Assembly (NCBI GenBank): GCA_009746045.1
Contig: RPFO01000246.1
Coordinates: 2,212,269-2,247,268 of the forward strand
Direction: 5' to 3'
Length of the DNA: 35,000 nt
Source: Mesostigma viride
Taxonomy: Eukaryota; Streptophyta; Mesostigmatophyceae; Mesostigmatales; Mesostigmataceae
The position numbers and the translations under genes are program-made. The notes under the pieces were generated by a model. That model made no database searches. It saw nothing but the letters and a program-made list of their open reading frames with translations, and was not told the origin of the DNA. Positions 19,021 through 31,000 of the stretch are shown piece by piece. The first letter of the stretch is position 1, and each line of letters opens with the position of its first letter.

Positions 19021-22000
19021 GTAAGCGCACTGGCTTGCCCACTGTATTTCTTACCTTAATTGTGTCAGTATCTAGGGGGAAGATGCGCACATATAAGCTA
19101 GTCAAAATGATCTAGCAGAAACATTATCAATTGACATGGATTGAATTAATGTTTGGCGCATCCACAGGCTCGCGTCCATCCCACGTTGGGTACCTGAATC
19201 ATTGTCCGCGATAGCTGAATTGGGGCAGCCGACACGTTCTCGATGCTAAAAAATGGGCAGTGAAATAGTAAGCATCACGAACGGAAGCTTGTTGGCTTAT
19301 CAGGTGGTCTTGTTGCTTGCCAACTATTTAGCACTAGGACTGCAGGACAGCCCCAATTACCCATGGGTTTACATTGGTTTGCAAATGGCATGACCCACCT
19401 CCTTGCTCTCCCTTGGCCTCTCCGACACTTAGCCGAGTGCTGTAACGGTTGCACATTGTCTTTCTTCCCAAGTAAATCCTCCTCGTTTGGCGTATGAAGC
19501 GTGCACCCCCGCCCCCCTTACCTGTTCATTTGAAAACAAACTCATTGCTTCATTGTAGAAACCTCCTCCCTTGCCATCCCCCACACATCCACATCCCAAT
19601 TATGCTGAGTTTGCTCTCCTACCCCCCCTGCCCCCCTCTGCCCCCTCTCCCACGCCCCTCCGCCCCCCCCCACACACAGGTGGCTCGCTTCACACAGCTG
19701 CAGGAGCTCATCTTCCTGCGCGGCGCGTGGGAGGCGGTTCTCCAGGTCAAGCACGCGCGCGCGCCCGTGGTGCCGCTGCGGCCACCCCACGCGTGGGCTG
19801 AGGGAGGGCTGGATCCGCCCGAGCCCCACAATGCCGGCACTAGCAGCACGTCGCCGCTCGCCTGGGGCGCAAATGGCAGCCCTAGTGCAGCCGGCACCAC
19901 GCGCTTGACACCGCCGCTGCCTGCGACGCCGGCCCCTATCCTCGGTAGTGCCCCCTTCCAGGCGCTGCCAGGTGGCCTGGGGGACGCGGTGGGCATGGTG
20001 CGTATGGGGGGGAAGGGGGGCAGAGGGCATGATGATTATGGGGGGGACGGGGGCAGTGGGCATGGTGATTATGGGGGGGAGGGGGGCAGTGGGCATGGTG
20101 ACTATGGGGGGAGGGGGGCAGTGGGCATGGTGATTATGGGGGGAGGGGGGCAGTGGGCATGGTGATTATGGGGGGGAAGGGGGGCAGTGGGCATGGTGAT
20201 TATGGGGGGAGGGGGGCAGTGGGCATGGTGATTATGGGGGGGAGGGGGGCAGTGGGCATGGTGACTATGGGGGGGAGGGGGGCAGTGGGCATGGTGATTA
20301 TGGGGGGAGGGGGGCAGTGGGCATGGTGATTATGTGGGGGAGGGGGCAGTGGGCATGGTGATTATGGGGGGAGGGGGGCAGTGGGCATGGTGATTATGGG
20401 GGGAGGGGGCAGTGGGCATGGTGATTATGGGGGGAGGGGGCAGTGGGCATGGTGATTATGGGGGGAGGGGGGCAGTGGGCATGGTGATTATGGGGGGAGG
20501 GGGGCAGTGGGCATGGTGATTATGGGGGGAGGGGGGCAGTGGGCATGGTGATTATGGGGGGAGGGGGGCAGTGGGCATGGTGATTATGGGGGGAGGGGGG
20601 CAGTGGGCATGGTGATTATGGGGGGGAGGGGGCAGTGGGCATGGTGATTATGGGGGGGAGGGGGGCAGTGGGCATGGTGATTATGGGGGGGAGGGGGGCA
20701 GTGGGCATGGTGATTATGGGGGGGAGGGGGGCAGTGGGCATGGTGATTATGGGGGGGAGGGGGGCAGTGGGCATGGTGAGCCGGGGTGGACCACTATTCA
20801 GCAATCGACAATCCTCAAATACCACCCTGTGGGTGTCACGTAACAGCCCCATGCTTAAACCTACCCATCCTCACGGCGTGCATTTGTGCATCAGGGCGTC
20901 CGCCCATCTGCAGTCCTTGCGCTCATCGATCATCTCCTGCACCTCATGTATCTGCCTCCCCAAACACGCCCCCCCCCCCCCTTCCTCCCCCTCCTACTTC
21001 CGCCCTTGACGTCTGTCCCCTTCTTCTATTCCCCGTAACGTCTGTCGGTGCATGGGTCATCTCACGTCGCCCGCCTCCCCCTGTTCCCTTCCCGCGTGGC
21101 GTATGTCGGTGCACATCTCGCACCAGGCCACACGCTCGGTCGTGCGCGCCATCCGCCGCTCGTGCCCCCACCTGGTGGCCCTCTGGCTGCACGGTAGCGG
21201 CCAGCTGTCGGATGAAGCGGTCGGACGGCTGTGCTCGGCGTACGCGGCGCGCCTGCGCACGCTGTCCCTCGTGGACTGCTATGAGCTCACGGACCGGTAG
21301 GGTGGAGCCTCCATCTGGCCTGAAAACATGTAGTTCATGAATACTGGTCGCACTAGTTTGCTCGTGGACGTTTACACGTGGACCGAGAGACACGGCGGGG
21401 CCTCCATCTGGCCCATCTATAGCAAAATAATGGCTACTGTAGATCGTTTGCTTGAAGTTCAAGAACATCAGTCCTGGCAGGTAGCTCTGGGAGTGCCACG
21501 AGCTAATGCACAGGCAGGGGGGGAGAGCAGGGCGCAATCCTTCATATTTAAGTCCTACCAGGTAGGCAGGCAGGCAATCCTTATTCAATGAGTTCTGTAG
21601 GCAGGTGCAGGAGGGCAAGGGGCGACATGGGTGGACGTTTTTGGGGTTGAAAGCAGCAAGCAGCAATCAGCGTGCTTGGGGTTGCAAGCAGCTAGCAGCA
21701 ATCAGCGTGCTTGGGGGGTGCAAGCAGCCAGCAGCCAGCAGCGTGCTTGGGTGTGCAAGCAGCCAGTAGCCAGCGACCAGCGAGAGGCGAGCGAGCAAGC
21801 GGAAGGTGCGGGGGCCACTGGCGCAAGGGTGGAGTTGGATTACAGGAAGCCGGCGGCTGTCACAGCGGCACCACGTTTTGGTCACGGACCACAGTGGTTA
21901 CACCCACAATGGGCGCTATGTTTTCCTAGAGAGATTGACTGAAGATGTGGTTTCTTTTAGGCAGTGAGAGAGGGCTGTGCGCCCTGCCCAGTTGTTAGGT

Positions 22001-25000
22001 ATTAATCAGGGTTGAGAGCCACCCACTTTTGTCAATCAGACAATGTGCTGTACCCCGTGGCCTTACATCAGGCGCGTGTGAAGTTGACACATAAATAGTC
22101 ACGGGCGGTATGGAAATTTTGTAGTGACTATGGTGGCATGTAGTCGGACAAGCATGCAGGTCAGTGTGGTAGCCCAGTTGGAACGATTCGCACAGTTATC
22201 ATCCCCATCTCTCCCACTCGCCCTCTCTGCTCTGCCAGTCTGACCTTGTCTGTGCCTGCGCGTGCGGTGGGCTGATGCGGCGACCGCGTGGCATCCGGCT
22301 CGCAGGGCATTTGCGTCCTTCCCCTGCCTCTCGCTGACGCACCTTTCCGTGCGCGGCTGCCACCGCCTCACGCCACGGTGGGTGAGGCCGCCAAAGTACT
22401 TTGCCCAAGGAAGGGCACTTGTACGTGTGCACGGCGATGCATCCCTTTCTCCTCGGTGCTCCTCATGTCCTCTGTGGGGATACTGTACAAGTGCTGGACT
22501 TACAGCATTAGAATCCGTGGGCACGTGGCGGACTTGCACAGGGTGGCAGTACTGCCCGCATAGAGACAGCGAAATAGGCGAACCGTGACAAGGCCGTCAC
22601 GCCGTCCCTTTGTCTCTCTTTCCTTTGTCGCCATCATCTCCTAGGTCCCTTTTGTGGCCACTACCTCCTAGGTCCCTTACGTCGCTGTTATCCCCTTGGC
22701 CCCTTTCTCTGCTGGCACACGCACGTCGGTTCCTTGGAGTCATTGTGGCACTACGTAACGGTAAGCCTGCTATGCGGTAGGACAGGCAGCCCCCTCATCG
22801 AAACATGTGCACGGCCGCGGATGGCCAAGGTTTCCATGCATGTGCAGCCGGGCCGGATGCGGAATTGAGTAGCCGGATGCAGCCAGGGGAAGCAAACTCG
22901 CATGATGGCAAAGGATGCAACACGGCATGATATGGCAAACTGTATACCCAGCATCCGGGCACGGCTACCCCCGCTGACCCTGCCCCACCGCTTGTGCTTC
23001 GATGGGCATATGATCCTGACCAGCCACCGTACACCACTTGCGTCACTTACTTTTACATCTTCATAAATGTGTCACCACAACGTCCTGTGCATGGCGGCAG
23101 CGCGGTCGCCGCGGTGGTGGAGCGCTGCCCATTCCTGTCGGTGCTGGACCTGTCGGAGACCTGCACCGCGTCCGAGGAGCTGCTGGCGCTGCTGGCGACG
23201 TCTCAAAATGCGGGGCGAGCCAAGGCCATGGCACAGACCACCATGCTGACCGACGGCACGCCCTTCCCCTCCTCCAACCTGGCATTCTCCACGTCGCCTT
23301 CGTCCTGCTCCTCATCGTTGTCCACGTCGCCCGCGCTGTCATCATTCGCCGCCTTCTCGGCATCTTCCCTGTCCCCGCCCTTGCTGTCACCCGCCCACGC
23401 CTCGTTGCCCATCCATCGCACGCGACCGGCCGTGCCCCAGGCCAACCTGGGTCTGGCCCTCTCCCAGCTGGATCTCTCCCACACGGTGTTCCAGGGTACA
23501 GAGACCGCGCCCCCCTCGGCCACGTGGATGGGTGCCGCGCAGGCCGCGGCGTCGGTGCACCAGCAGCCGTCACCGCCCCGTCAGTCGCGGCCCCTGCAGG
23601 TGTGGGGCCGGCAGCGGCCGTTCCACCGCAGTAGCCCAGCGGTGGAGAACTCCTTCTCAGACACGTGTGCGGACATGCTGGCGGCCGAGGGGTACCCGCT
23701 GGTGGCGCTGGGGCTTGGCGGGGCGGGGCTGTCCGACCGGTACGTGCTCCAGCAGTCACTATGCGCTGCTTATGTGGGTGCTTCTACCGGAGGTGACGTG
23801 GTAGCATAATTGTGCGTGCGTGTCCTCGCAGTATGTGCTGCTTACGGGTGTGCTGCTCTTGGAAGCAAATGTGGTGTGTCTGCCAGCCAGCTCTTTTTTC
23901 TTTTCTCCGCCTCTCCTCGGGTGACTGCTTATGTTTTCCTTCCTGCCCGTGTGCAGTATGATTTCCTTCCTGCCCGCGTGCAGTATGATTTCCTTCCTGC
24001 CGGTATGCTGATGTTTTCCATCCTGCCCGCGTGCAGTATGATTTCCTTCCTGCCCGTATGCCCGGCAACTGTCAACGTCTAGGATGTGGATGGCTTGGGA
24101 GAAAACGGCGTGAAATTTCTGGTAGACGTGCCATGTGGCAGCCTTGGCTGCCTTCACATGCGCTGCCACCACCCCAATGTTGTGACAAGTGTTTGTTGTC
24201 GTCTTTATGCATGTCTGAATTCTTATGCACGCTGCGACTGCTCCGTGCACGCGGCTTTTGTTTATCCCACACCCTGCTATGCGAGAGCTACTGCCTGTAT
24301 CCCATAATGGAGCCAACGGCCCATGGTACTGGGGTCCCTGCCGCTTGTGCCACTTGCCATTTTCAGGCAATCTTTGGAATGCTGTGCCTCCTTGCTCTTC
24401 TCGTCTCGCCCGCACTTAACTGCTGTATCTGCACGCTATGTGCCCTTGTCACGTTGTCACCACCCATGCTTGCATGTGCGCTGTTGCCTCCTAGCTGTTT
24501 TTCACGGTTGGCTCCGCGATGGTCGCATCGCGGCCCATTCTGCCACCCACCCCTTCTTACATTTGTGCAGAGGCCTCGGCGTGCTGGCTAGGAGGCTAGG
24601 GCCCACGCTCCTCCGGCTCGGCCTGGAGGTGAGTGGGGGAAAGTTTGTGGACACAAGGGCTTGGATGTGAGCGTGTGGGGGTGGGGGGCAGCGTGTGGAC
24701 AAGGGGGCGTTTTCGTGGACAAGCAAGCGTTTGCATGGACAAGGGGGTGTTAGTGTGGACAAGGGGGTGTGCATGGACAAAGAACGCGTTTGTGTGCTCC
24801 TTGGGCTTTGGACCAAGTCATTAGTGGGGGGGTTGGCCCAAGCTTGGGCGTAACTCGGGCATCGTAACTTGTCCAGTGCAGTGCGGTGCTGCCTGCACCT
24901 CCACATCAGCGCACAAGTCAGCAGGGATGTAGCACTGCTGACCATTTATAAGCAACAGGGCTGCTGACATCCTCACACCTCACTTGCACTGCAGCTTTAC

Positions 25001-28000
25001 CATTCAGAAGCTCACTAGAAGCGCCGCGGGCTGGTCACTCATGGCATCGGTTCTCACCTGTCGATGATGGATCCAGTTAGGTCCTGGGTTGCTTCTGCAC
25101 TATCACGCAAAGCTGAGGGGGCTTTGGTGCATGCCGCCATATACCACGGTGATGGAGACTGCCGACTGCCGACTGCCTGCTTCCGTTCACTGCACAATCT
25201 GGTAATAGGCAAGGCCTCATCATGGCTGCAATAGGCACGCTGGATGTGCCCGCAGCCACCCTCAGTGTTGCCTACTTGCATGTGTGCCAATGTCCCTTCT
25301 GTCATGCTTCATTGTTTGTTCCCCTTGCCGGCGCGCAGCACTGCGTCGGCCTCACCGCGGGGTCCCTGGAGGCCATCGGCCAGTCCCTGCCGCGCCTCGA
25401 GTCGCTCGACCTGGCACACTGCAGCCTGGGCATCCCGGAGGAAGGGCTCAGGTGCGCTCACGCTGGATTCCGTGTCGTGTGATTACGTATTGGTCGCATG
25501 TGATTCGGTGTGATTATGTATGGCTTTGTGCTTATCTGTTTCCCACGTCAGCTTCAGGTAAGTTCGTGGCTTATCATGTATGTGTCATGTGTTTATGTGA
25601 CCATGTGCTTATGTGTCAGTGCTCAGGTATGATTGGGTGATATGTTGGGTGTGATTGGATGCGTGACGTGCAGTTGTGAGTTCCGACTTGTGATTGTTTC
25701 GCGGTAGGCAAGTACACTGGTCCGCGCTGGCTCTCATATGTAGGGCCGGAACCTACGCTCGCGGTCGTGTGGGATGCTCATGTTGGTCTCCGGTTCCCTG
25801 GCTCGGTACTGGCTTGCCACGGCTCGGATGGGAGGCAAGGGGGAGGCTTCTGTGGGCACCCGAGGCTATTAAAAGCTTTTACGCAAGGGGTCAGCACCGG
25901 CGGCGGGTGGAGAGCATGGAGTCAGTAAATCGGGCAAGCACGTCTGAATACACTGAGGACTTGGAAGCACCCGTTGCGTCCCTCTTAATACACTACCCGT
26001 TGCGGCATCTGCAATCGGCTCGTGCACGGTGCTGGTGCCACGCTCGTTACTGATCTCGCGTCACGCTTCCGTCACTACCATCACCACTAAGATACCACGA
26101 TCCCTACGCGGGGCTCTGTCCCATCTTCTGCCACCTGGCACCTACAGCTTGGCGGCCTACCAGCGCCTGCTGCAGGCCGTGGGCACGCTCGCGCGCGGTT
26201 GTCCGGCGCTCCAGCGGCTGAGCTTGCGAGGGTGCACCTGGGTCATCCCTGCGAGCGCGTCGGACGACGGCACCGTCACGCCTTCCCTGGACGTGCTCGA
26301 GCTCCTGCTGCAGGGTTTCACGCAGCTGCAGGTGGGCTAAGCACCTGGGCAGTCCCTGGGTTGTGCTTTCCCATCGCCGGAATCATGCTATGATGGTGGC
26401 AGTAGCCTTGGAGTATGGCTGACAGGGAGGACAGGGTAAGAAAGACAGGGAAACACAGGGTAATGGCTGGCGTGATATTATGCTTGCATTCAACAGCGTC
26501 TTTTCAAAGGTGCCGTCCCTACAAAGCACCGCGCCCACTTCCTCCACATGCTTGTGTGCTTTCGTCATGCCCTGTGTCTTCTGGCTTAGACTGGCATCCT
26601 GGTTGATGTTCTGTTTCCCTTTCTCTCCCACATCAGCCTGGTATGTGTTGACATTCAGAATGACTCGTGGATGCCCCGTACTGTCCCTGCTGGTATACAG
26701 CCCATCTCTGGCTTTGGGATGGTTCCTCGTCCATAGCCGTGACGGCGGCTGGTTTAGTATCCATGATCCATCGGTCCCGTTCATGAGATCCTCCGGCGTT
26801 GCGACACACACAAAGGTTTGGCCCCTCATCAACTCCATTCAGGAAGTTATCCCTCCCCCCTTCCTCCCCCCTTCCTCCCTCCTTCACCCCCCACCCCCAC
26901 CCCACCCCCACTGCCCCCCCCCCCCCACACACATATGCACATGCCCCCATCCACACGCCTGCCTTTTGTTTGCATCAGGAAATGATGATGCTTGGATTTC
27001 CCTGTGGGGATACTGTTGAGGGATAACATCAGGTGTTGTTGTGAGCGATGGCATGTTTACCTGCAGGCCCGCTCCTATGATGGGCTCATGGTTGGATGAT
27101 GGGGTACATGTCACGTTGGTACTTGGTCGCTGCACGTACGTTGCAGGCGGTCGACCTCTCCCGGTGCACGCTGCCGCCCGCCGCGCTGGAAATGCTGGCG
27201 TCAGCACCCTGCCACAACAAGCTCAAGGTGCGCGCCCACTACTGGCCGCTGGAATGAGCTGGCCAATTGGTAGCGGGCTGCGGTTGAGAGTTTTTTTTAC
27301 AGCGGGCAGTCTGATCGGGTCCAAAAGTCAGGAACCCACCATATGGGTGTTTGTTCGCAGTAGTGCTCGGATGCTGAGAAGATATGGTGAGCATCGTGCT
27401 TATCTGAGTGCATATCTGAGAAGATATGGTGAGCATCGTGCTTATCTGAGTGCATATCTGAGAAGATATGGTGAGCATCGTGCTTATCTGAGTGCATATC
27501 TGAGAAGATATGGTGAGCATCGTGCTTGTCTGAGTGCATATCTGAGAAGATATGGTGAGCATCGTGCTTGTCTGAGTGCATATCTGAGAAGATATGGTGA
27601 GCATCGTGCTTGTCTGAGTGCATATCTGAGAAGATATGGTGAGCATCGTGCTTGTCTGAGTGCATATCTGAGAAGATATGGTGAGCATCGTGCTTATCTG
27701 AGTGCATATCTGAGAAGATATGGTGAGCATCGTGCTTATCTGAGTGCATATCTGAGAAGATATGGTGAGCATCGTGCTTATCTGAGTGCATATCTGAGAA
27801 GATATGGTGAGCATCGTGCTTATCTGAGTGCATATCTGAGAAGATATGGTGAGCATCGTGCTTGTCTGAGTGCATATCTGAGAAGATATGGTGAGCATCG
27901 TGCTTATCTGAGTGCATATCTGAGAAGATATGGTGAGCATCGTGCTTATCTGAGTGCATATCTGAGAAGATATGGTGAGCATCGTGCTTATCTGAGTGCA

Positions 28001-31000
28001 TATCTGAGAAGATATGGTGAGCATCGTGCTTGTCTGAGTGCATATCTGAGAAGATATGGTGAGCATCGTGCTTGTCTGAGTGCATATCTGAGAAGATATG
28101 GTGAGCATCGTGCTTGTCTGAGTGCATATCTGAGAAGATATGGTGAGCATCGTGCTTATCTGAGTGCATATCTGAGAAGATATGGTGAGCATCGTGCTTA
28201 TCTGAGTGCATATCTGAGAAGATATGGTGAGCATCGTGCTTGTCTGAGTGCATATCTGAGAAGATATGGTGAGCATCGTGCTTGTCTGAGTGCATATCTG
28301 AGAAGATATGGTGAGCATCGTGCTTGTCTGAGTGCATATCTGAGAAGATATGGTGAGCATCGTGCTTATCTGAGTGCATATCTGAGAAGATATGGTGAGC
28401 ATCGTGCTTATCTGAGTGCATATCTGAGAAGATATGGTGAGCATCGTGCTTATCTGAGTGCATATCTGAGAAGATATGGTGAGCATCGTGCTTGTCTGAG
28501 TGCATATCTGAGAAGATATGGTGAGCATCGTGCTTATCTGAGTGCATATCTGAGAAGATATGGTGAGCATCGTGCTTATCTGAGTGCATATCTGAGAAGA
28601 TATGGTGAGCATCGTGCTTATCTGAGTGCATATCTGAGAAGATATGGTGAGCATCGTGCTTGTCTGAGTGCATATCTGAGAAGATATGGTGAGCATCGTG
28701 CTTGTCTGAGTGCATATCTGAGAAGATATGGTGAGCATCGTGCTTGTCTGAGTGCATATCTGAGAAGATATGGTGAGCATCGTGCTTATCTGAGTGCATA
28801 TCTGAGATGATATGGTGAGCATCGTGCTTATCTGAGTGCATATCTGAGAAGATATGGTGAGCATCGTGCTTGTCTGAGTGCATATCTGAGATGATATGGT
28901 GAGCATCGTGCTTGTCTGAGTGCATATCTGAGAAGATATGGTGAGCATCGTGCTTATCTGAGTGCATATCTGAGAAGATATGGTGAGCATCGTGCTTGTC
29001 TGAGTGCATGTCTGAGAAGATATGGTGAGCATCGTGCTTATCTGAGTGCATATCTGAGAAGATATGGTGAGCATCGTGCTTATCTGAGTGCATATCTGAG
29101 AAGATATGGTGAGCATCGTGCTTATCTGAGTGCATATCTGAGAAGATATGGTGAGCATCGTGCTTATCTGAGTGCATATCTGAGAAGATATGGTGAGCAT
29201 CGCGCTAGGACCATTCTTGGAGCTGCGCAGCATGGGACGATGTGCGGGCATGCGACCAAGTTGTCCAATAAGCTGGTAGGCCCGCAACGTAAAAACAGGA
29301 ACAGCTGATGGCCCCGGCAGTCTCCCCATCGCTCTCAAGCCAGTGAGCTTGCCAGCTTACGTAGCCCTGCTTGACAACCATGCACTGCCATCCTTGAATG
29401 GTGGCGTGCATTGGGCATGAAGTTAATAGCTTATCCATATCATAGGTATCATACGACATACATGTGTACGATACCTATCATACCTATCATACCTATCATA
29501 CCTATCATACCTATCATACCTATCATACCTATCATACCTATCATACCTATCATACCTATCATACCTATCATACCTATCATACCTATCATGCCTATCATGC
29601 CTATCATACCTATCATACCTATCATACCTGTCATACCTATCATACCTATCATACCTATCATACCTATCATACCTATCATACCTATCATACCTATCATACC
29701 TATCATACCTATCATACCTATCATACCTATCATACCTATCATACCTATCATACCTGTCATACCTATCATACCTGTCATGCCTATCATACATATTTACGCC
29801 ACCTATCCTACACAATTTTGTCTGATTGATACGTGGTACCCATGTGTGCCGCGCATACCGAGGCAGGCCTCTGGTCCGGTCCTGATGCCATGGACTGCGG
29901 AGCCTCGCCATGTCAAGCCTGTTCCGGCTCTCTCGGGATTGGACGGCTATCATTTGATTGATTGCATGGCGGTCACATCAGCAGAGCGTGAGGCTACGCA
30001 TGCCTTGGTAGTCGCCGCGTGCTAGCGCTGGTGCAGTCCCTGACCTTTGCTCGCCCTGCATGTCGTTCACTCGTTTGTGCCCCTCATTTGCTTACCTCTC
30101 GCTTATTTCTGGCACCCGCTTTCCTTGCTTCCGGACAGGCGCTCTGGATTGGCGAGGCAGAAGTCGCACCCAGCAGCTTCGAGGTGAGTCGAGGTCCGGT
30201 GGGGGGAGAGGTTGGTTCGCTGCTTGCTCGGTAGCTCGCTGCTCCCTGTCTGGTAGCTCGTTCGCCAGTAGCTGCCACGCCTTCAAGGATGAATGGGTTA
30301 TGAGAAGGTCCCACCAGCCTAACCTCAGGTTTAAGATCCCACCATTTCTCTCAATTTGCGGATCTGGCGTTTGGACACCAGGTTGTGCTCGTGTGACCGT
30401 GCATGCCCTGCCCACCCGCGCGGCCACCGCTGCTCTGCTCGTACCACCTGGCCGTGTCCTCGCCGCCCCCGCCCCCCCCCCCGTGCCACGGTGCAGGCCA
30501 TCACGCGCGGCTGCCCTTCTCTGGAGGAGCTGGACGCGTCGCACACAGGGGTCACGGACCGGTGAGAATAGGGACCCGTTTGGATGTTTCTATATAAATA
30601 TTGTTATTATTGGTTGTACTACAAACGCGAATACGATAACAGCAGGCTCGAGCTACCATGGTGCGGATTCTTCCAGATTTCTGGCCTGCGCTGGTTGTCT
30701 CTTTGAAATGTCAATGTTACTAGTATGATGTGTTACTAGTATGATATGTTCTGGTTGCAAGCAGGACCGCAATCCGTACAGCAGCATGTGCATGTGCATG
30801 TGCAGGTGATTGCGCAGGGCTGGGCTTGTCCGAGCGTCCGCTCGCCTGTGGGGGATGCTGGTTTCCCCCGTCAAGTCTTGGTCAGCCCTGATGGGACGGG
30901 ACGTGGGGCGGGGGGCGGGGGGCGGGGGGGGGGGCGGGGGGGGGCGGGGGGCGGGGGGCGGGGGCGGGGGGCGGGGGCGGGGGGCGGGGGGCGGGGCGGG

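Noticed and set aside
27375-29205. CRISPR-like array
   Set aside because: The repeats are directly tandem with no unique spacers, and the context is a eukaryotic intron.
27041-29338. Open frames of 589, 699 and 626 codons with 14-residue repeats
   Set aside because: The 42-bp unit is a multiple of three without stops. The array lies between exons 9 and 10 of the F-box/LRR gene, so it is intronic.
29411-30025. Open frames of Ile-Pro, Tyr-Asp-Arg and Gly-Met-Ile repeats
   Set aside because: They are translations of the 9-bp CATACCTAT array and have no independent coding signal.
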